Assembly (NCBI GenBank): GCA_024280335.1
Contig: JAJRQI010000041.1
Location: 1-55,309, forward strand
Direction of reading: 5' to 3'
DNA: 55,309 bases
Source: Deltaproteobacteria bacterium
GTDB taxonomy: Bacteria > Desulfobacterota > Desulfuromonadia > Desulfuromonadales > Geopsychrobacteraceae
This document shows positions 49,794-55,309 of this stretch, piece by piece (within the stretch, counting starts at the first letter, position 1; every line of letters begins with the position of its first letter). The translations under genes were made by a program, and so were the position numbers. The notes beneath the pieces are model-generated. The model searched no databases. It saw nothing but the letters and a program-made list of their open reading frames with translations, and was not told the DNA's origin.

Positions 49794-49823
49794 TTGACAT
49801 CTGGGCCTGACTGTTGCTAAATT
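49794..49823 (+). promoter_or_regulatory. Sigma-70 promoter of hisZ-purA
   Basis: A consensus TTGACA and TAAATT separated by 18 nt, about 110 nt upstream of the hisZ start. The rest of the 287-nt gap between the lysozyme and hisZ genes contains no other recognisable element. Confidence 0.5.
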
Positions 49824-49935
49824 GCGGCGTTCAGCCAGTGTTTCGAGGCTGCTCAAATACAAAAATAAGATCTTCTGAACCACCACCAACGACCTCTGCT
49901 GTGAACCGTTTTTCGGCAGGATGGAGTTATCAAAG

Positions 49936-52594
<2,659 letters not shown>

Positions 52595-52612
52595 TAAAAA
52601 GCCGAAAAAAAG

Positions 52613-52641
52613 TTGACGCACTAAATTGATTCACGTATAAA
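52613..52641 (+). promoter_or_regulatory. Sigma-70 promoter of the tRNA-Lys/tRNA-Glu unit
   Basis: TTGACG and TATAAA with exactly 17 nt between them, 16 nt before the mature tRNA-Lys 5' end: a strong promoter in the normal place for a stable RNA gene. Confidence 0.75.
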
Positions 52642-52656
52642 AGGTCTCCGTTGCAC

Positions 52657-52732
52657 GAGCCGGTAGCTCAGTTGGTAGAGCATCTGACTTTTAATCAGAT
52701 GGTCGTGGGTTCGATCCCCCCCCGGCTCACCA
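52657..52732 (+). tRNA. tRNA-Lys (TTT)
   Basis: A 76-nt cloverleaf with anticodon TTT in CTTTTAA and encoded CCA. The T-stem pairs GTGGG with CCCCC and so has a T-C mismatch at its second pair, inside a run of eight C. Confidence 0.93.
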
Positions 52733-52788
52733 TTTTAATAGCGTCGTAGTTTGCGGGTACATTTCCCGCAGGGTACTTAGAAGCTTAA

Positions 52789-52866
52789 GTCCCTATCGTC
52801 TAGCCTGGCCCAGGACACCGCCCTTTCACGGCGGCGACGGGGGTTCGAATCCCCCTGGGGACGCCA
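52789..52866 (+). tRNA. tRNA-Glu (TTC)
   Basis: A 78-nt cloverleaf with anticodon TTC in CTTTCAC and encoded CCA. It follows tRNA-Lys by 56 nt, in which TGCGGG/CCCGCA forms a small hairpin that may guide processing. The two are one transcription unit, ended by the terminator at 52879. Confidence 0.95.
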
Positions 52867-52878
52867 TTAACGAACGAA

Positions 52879-52910
52879 GCCTCTCTGCTGAAAAGCAGGG
52901 AGGCTTTTTT
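52879..52910 (+). terminator. Terminator of the tRNA unit
   Basis: GCCTCTCTGCT and AGCAGGGAGGC form an 11-position stem with a GAAA tetraloop, followed by six T. Confidence 0.85.
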
Positions 52911-53236
52911 CGTTGTGATTTTTGGAATTAGGTTGGTTCTAGGTTGAATACGTCTCACTGGAAACCTCCTGCCCCCTGAAGATTATCAGATTGATGTCCA
53001 TTTCTACGCATACCAGCCAGCACCACATCTCCACATGATGCTAAAAATCCTTGTCAATTCAGCCTTCTGGGCATAGTCTGGTCACTCAAAATATGTAATT
53101 CCATGAGAAAACTGTGTGTGTCTTATCTTGACAGACTTGATCTGTACGATGACGGTCTATTGTCCTGGGCGTTTGTATTTCTAAGGTAAGCGTCATAACT
53201 GTCAGATTGCCTAATCTATTTCCGGAGGGGATCTAG
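52911..53236. other. Intergenic start of the accessory region
   Basis: These 326 nt carry no convincing gene. The composition becomes visibly more A+T-rich than upstream. TTGACA at 53128-53133 could be a -35 element but has no good -10 at the right distance. ACAGA-CTTGA-TCTGT (53131-53145) is a palindrome that could be an operator. GGAGGGG before 53237 is the ribosome site of the helicase gene. Confidence 0.5.
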
Positions 53237-55189
53237 ATGCTCAAACTCGAAGATATAAGTAAGGATGCCCAGATCAAGGGCATTGAGGGAGATGAGATCG
53301 TCCGCGTGGTGACCGTTGAGCCCGTGGGTGATCATGCCATTACTGTCTACTACAAGACCGGCCAGGGGCGTCTCGGTGAGCAGATGTTGTTTCGCTCTGA
53401 TGAGTCACGCCTGGAGCTTGCTAAAGTCGGTCGCCCTTGGGGGTTTGATGCCCCTGGTGCTGATTTCAAGCTAGGCCTTGAAGCCTATCGTATCAGTCAA
53501 TCTGCTCTCTTCGATCCGATGATGGCAGTACACACCTCGAACGTCGAACCATTGCCCCACCAGATCTCTGCGGTTTATGAAGTTATGTTGCCGAAGCAGC
53601 CTTTGCGCTTTGTGCTGGCTGATGATCCAGGTTCAGGCAAAACCATCATGGCGGGATTGCTGATCCGCGAACTACTGATGCGTTCAGATGCCAAACGGAT
53701 TTTAATTGTCTCTCCTGGTTCGCTGACTGAGCAATGGCAGGATGAGATGCTTGAGAAGTTCGGTACCGAGTTCGAGATTTTCAGTAAAGAAAAGCAAGAG
53801 CAGTGCGCCTCAGGTAATTTTTTCGACCAGACCGATCTGCTTATCACCCGCCTTGATCAGCTCTCGCGCAATGAGGACTACCAGGAGAAGCTCAAAAACA
53901 CCGAATGGGACCTCATCATTGTGGATGAGGCTCACAAGCTCTCTGCCAACTATTTTGGCAGCAAGGTCAACAAGACCAAACGCTTTCTGTTAGGCGAGCT
54001 GCTCGGTTCCATCACCCGCCATTTCTTGCTGATGACTGCTACACCACATAATGGTAAAGAGGAAGATTTTCAGATCTGGCTGTCTTTGCTGGATGGAGAT
54101 CGCTTCTACGGTAAGTTTCGTGAAGGTGCTCACAAGGTCGACGTCACTGACATGATGCGGCGCATGGTCAAGGAGGAACTGTTGAAGTTTGATGGCACTC
54201 CTTTGTTCCCAGAGCGTCGTGCCTATACTGCCAACTATGACTTGTCCGATATGGAGGCCGTACTTTACGCCGAAGTTACCGACTATGTTCGTAACGAGAT
54301 GAATCGGGCTGACAAGCTGAACGGCAAACGTAAGGGCACTGTCGGCTTCGCATTGACCCAGCTGCAAAGGCGACTAGCTTCCAGCCCTGAAGCGATTTAT
54401 CAATCCCTCAAACGTCGTCGTAAACGTCTCGAAAGTCGATTAGACGAGATGAAGCTGGTTGCGCGTGGTCAACACGTCGCCGAAACATTCGCTGAATATT
54501 CGGTCAAAAAGCAGCTCGATATCCCCGAAAACATAGATGAAGCGGTCGATGAGTTGAGTGGTGAAGAATATGAAGCCTGGGCTGAAGAGGTCGTGGATCA
54601 AGCCACAGCGGCAGAAACTATCCCAGAGCTCGAAGCCGAAATCCTCATCCTGAAGCAGCTCGAAAATAATGCCTGCCGTTTGGTGCAATCTGGCAATGAT
54701 CGCAAATGGGAAGAGCTGTCCAGCCTGCTGCAAGACAAGCCAGAGATGTACACCGAATCTGGCAGTCGTCGAAAACTCATCATTTTCACCGAGCATAAAG
54801 ATACCCTGAATTATTTGCTTGACCGTATTCGTGGTCTGCTTGGCTGTCCAGAAGCTGTTGATGTCATTCATGGTGGGGTTAACAGGGACCTACGGCGTAA
54901 AGTACAGGAAGAGTTCCGCAATAATAAGGACTTTATTGTTCTGATCGCCACCGATGCTGCGGGCGAGGGCGTCAATCTGCAAAACGCCAACCTGATGGTC
55001 AACTATGACCTGCCTTGGAATCCTAATCGCTTGGAGCAGCGCTTCGGACGTATTCACCGGATTGGGCAAACTGAGGTCTGCCACCTTTGGAATTTAGTCG
55101 CCAACGAAACTCGCGAAGGTGATGTGTTCCAGAAGCTGTTTGAAAAGTTGGAAATCGAAAAATTGGCACTAGTACCATGTAACATTTAA
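53237..55189 (+). CDS. SNF2-type DEAD/DEAH helicase, C-terminally truncated
   Basis: 650 residues of a large superfamily 2 helicase. The motor is complete: [15 protein letters not shown] (Walker A), [10 protein letters not shown] (DEAH box), [43 protein letters not shown] and [11 protein letters not shown]. Right after [15 protein letters not shown], where relatives normally continue with several hundred more residues, the frame ends in a short unrelated tail (LALVPCNI) just before an IS630-type sequence. It is therefore probably broken by the insertion. Stand-alone helicases of this class occur in anti-phage islands (for example DISARM DrmD-like proteins), but the partners would lie outside the window. 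Base composition differs from the upstream genes. GGAGGGG precedes the ATG. Confidence 0.8.
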   Translation: MLKLEDISKDAQIKGIEGDEIVRVVTVEPVGDHAITVYYKTGQGRLGEQMLFRSDESRLELAKVGRPWGFDAPGADFKLGLEAYRISQSALFDPMMAVHTSNVEPLPHQISAVYEVMLPKQPLRFVLADDPGSGKTIMAGLLIRELLMRSDAKRILIVSPGSLTEQWQDEMLEKFGTEFEIFSKEKQEQCASGNFFDQTDLLITRLDQLSRNEDYQEKLKNTEWDLIIVDEAHKLSANYFGSKVNKTKRFLLGELLGSITRHFLLMTATPHNGKEEDFQIWLSLLDGDRFYGKFREGAHKVDVTDMMRRMVKEELLKFDGTPLFPERRAYTANYDLSDMEAVLYAEVTDYVRNEMNRADKLNGKRKGTVGFALTQLQRRLASSPEAIYQSLKRRRKRLESRLDEMKLVARGQHVAETFAEYSVKKQLDIPENIDEAVDELSGEEYEAWAEEVVDQATAAETIPELEAEILILKQLENNACRLVQSGNDRKWEELSSLLQDKPEMYTESGSRRKLIIFTEHKDTLNYLLDRIRGLLGCPEAVDVIHGGVNRDLRRKVQEEFRNNKDFIVLIATDAAGEGVNLQNANLMVNYDLPWNPNRLEQRFGRIHRIGQTEVCHLWNLVANETREGDVFQKLFEKLEIEKLALVPCNI

Positions 55190-55309
55190 ATCTTCGCAAT
55201 CGTTGGCGCATAATATATACTTACGGCAACCCAAGGAGGTTGCCATGCCACCGAGATATCGAATTATACTGACTGAGCAGGAGCGTAAGGATCTTGAGGC
55301 ACTGACACG
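55172..55309 (+). mobile_element. Left end of an IS630-family insertion sequence (partial)
   Basis: The helicase frame departs from its expected course at CACTAGTACC, where a TA dinucleotide (55170-55171) fits the target preference of IS630/Tc1 elements. The transposase start follows 73 nt later. The exact boundary and the terminal inverted repeat cannot be confirmed because the other end lies outside the window. Confidence 0.6.
55245..55309 (+). CDS. IS630-family transposase, N-terminal fragment (runs off the window)
   Basis: The first 21 residues, MPPRYRIILTEQERKDLEAL and on, match the start typical of IS630 transposases (basic tail, then a 'LTEEER-ELEAL' helix that begins the helix-turn-helix DNA-binding domain). 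A strong AAGGAGG site lies 5 nt before the ATG. The catalytic DDE domain is beyond the window edge. Confidence 0.7.
   Translation, partial: MPPRYRIILTEQERKDLEALT

Noticed and set aside
49618-49800. Minus-strand 60-codon frame upstream of the GH108 gene
   Set aside because: No ribosome site, overlaps the lysozyme start and contains the hisZ promoter on the other strand; no recognisable sequence.
52911-53236. Standard sigma-70 promoter at TTGACA 53128
   Set aside because: No acceptable -10 hexamer at 15-19 nt; kept only as part of the intergenic description.

Overview
The window reads as a chromosomal segment of a Gram-negative, respiring deltaproteobacterium, most likely of the Desulfuromonadales/Geobacter group. 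This is inferred from gene content and layout, not from a database search. The pointers are a complete 12-gene complex I operon with a fused nuoBCD, PAS-containing histidine kinases without partner regulators, sigma-54 activators beside amino-acid catabolic genes, CheV, an HDOD protein, and a hisZ-purA pair. Most of the window is G+C-rich and almost fully coding.

Layout. (1) 0.2-4.5 kb, minus strand: a BioD-like/DRTGG ATPase, an HDOD signalling protein, a threonine aldolase, a CoA-binding protein and a glutathione-transferase-like protein. (2) 4.7-19.1 kb, minus strand: nuoA-BCD-E-F-G-H-I-J-K-L-M-N, encoding a full NADH-reducing complex I. (3) 19.3-25.2 kb: RNase HI, an alkyltransferase-like protein, two paralogous orphan histidine kinases and, between the kinases on the plus strand, a small ATP-dependent DNA ligase with an export signal. 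(4) 25.4-36.8 kb, minus strand: an amino-acid uptake and oxidation block consisting of a sigma-54 activator, livF-G-M-H-K, proline dehydrogenase, P5C dehydrogenase and a second, paralogous sigma-54 activator. A near-consensus sigma-54 promoter lies in front of pruA. (5) 36.9-43.4 kb: a zinc-ribbon membrane protein, two Sel1-repeat proteins flanking cheV, and an EamA transporter. (6) 43.5-52.9 kb: initiator tRNA, mnmH, an unrecognised protein, a lipoprotein, pepA, a phage-type GH108 lysozyme, hisZ, purA, tRNA-Lys and tRNA-Glu. (7) 52.9-55.3 kb: composition changes right after the tRNA-Glu terminator. A large SNF2-type helicase of the kind found in anti-phage islands has lost its C-terminus, apparently to an IS630-family insertion whose transposase starts at the right edge.

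How the parts fit. Proline is oxidised through P5C to glutamate by the stand-alone ProDH and PruA, and the adjacent Liv-type ABC importer may feed this pathway. NADH from P5C oxidation can enter complex I. The two related activators bracketing the block suggest local, sigma-54-dependent control by an amino-acid-derived signal.

Non-coding structure is rich. A GTAGGGG-headed REP/BIME family is scattered in spacers of the nuo and liv operons and after pepA. Two inverted copies of a ~128-bp element bracket pruA. A palindromic element with 10-bp direct repeats lies between tRNA-fMet and mnmH, and a nested inverted repeat follows mnmH. No CRISPR array, rRNA or recognisable riboswitch was seen.
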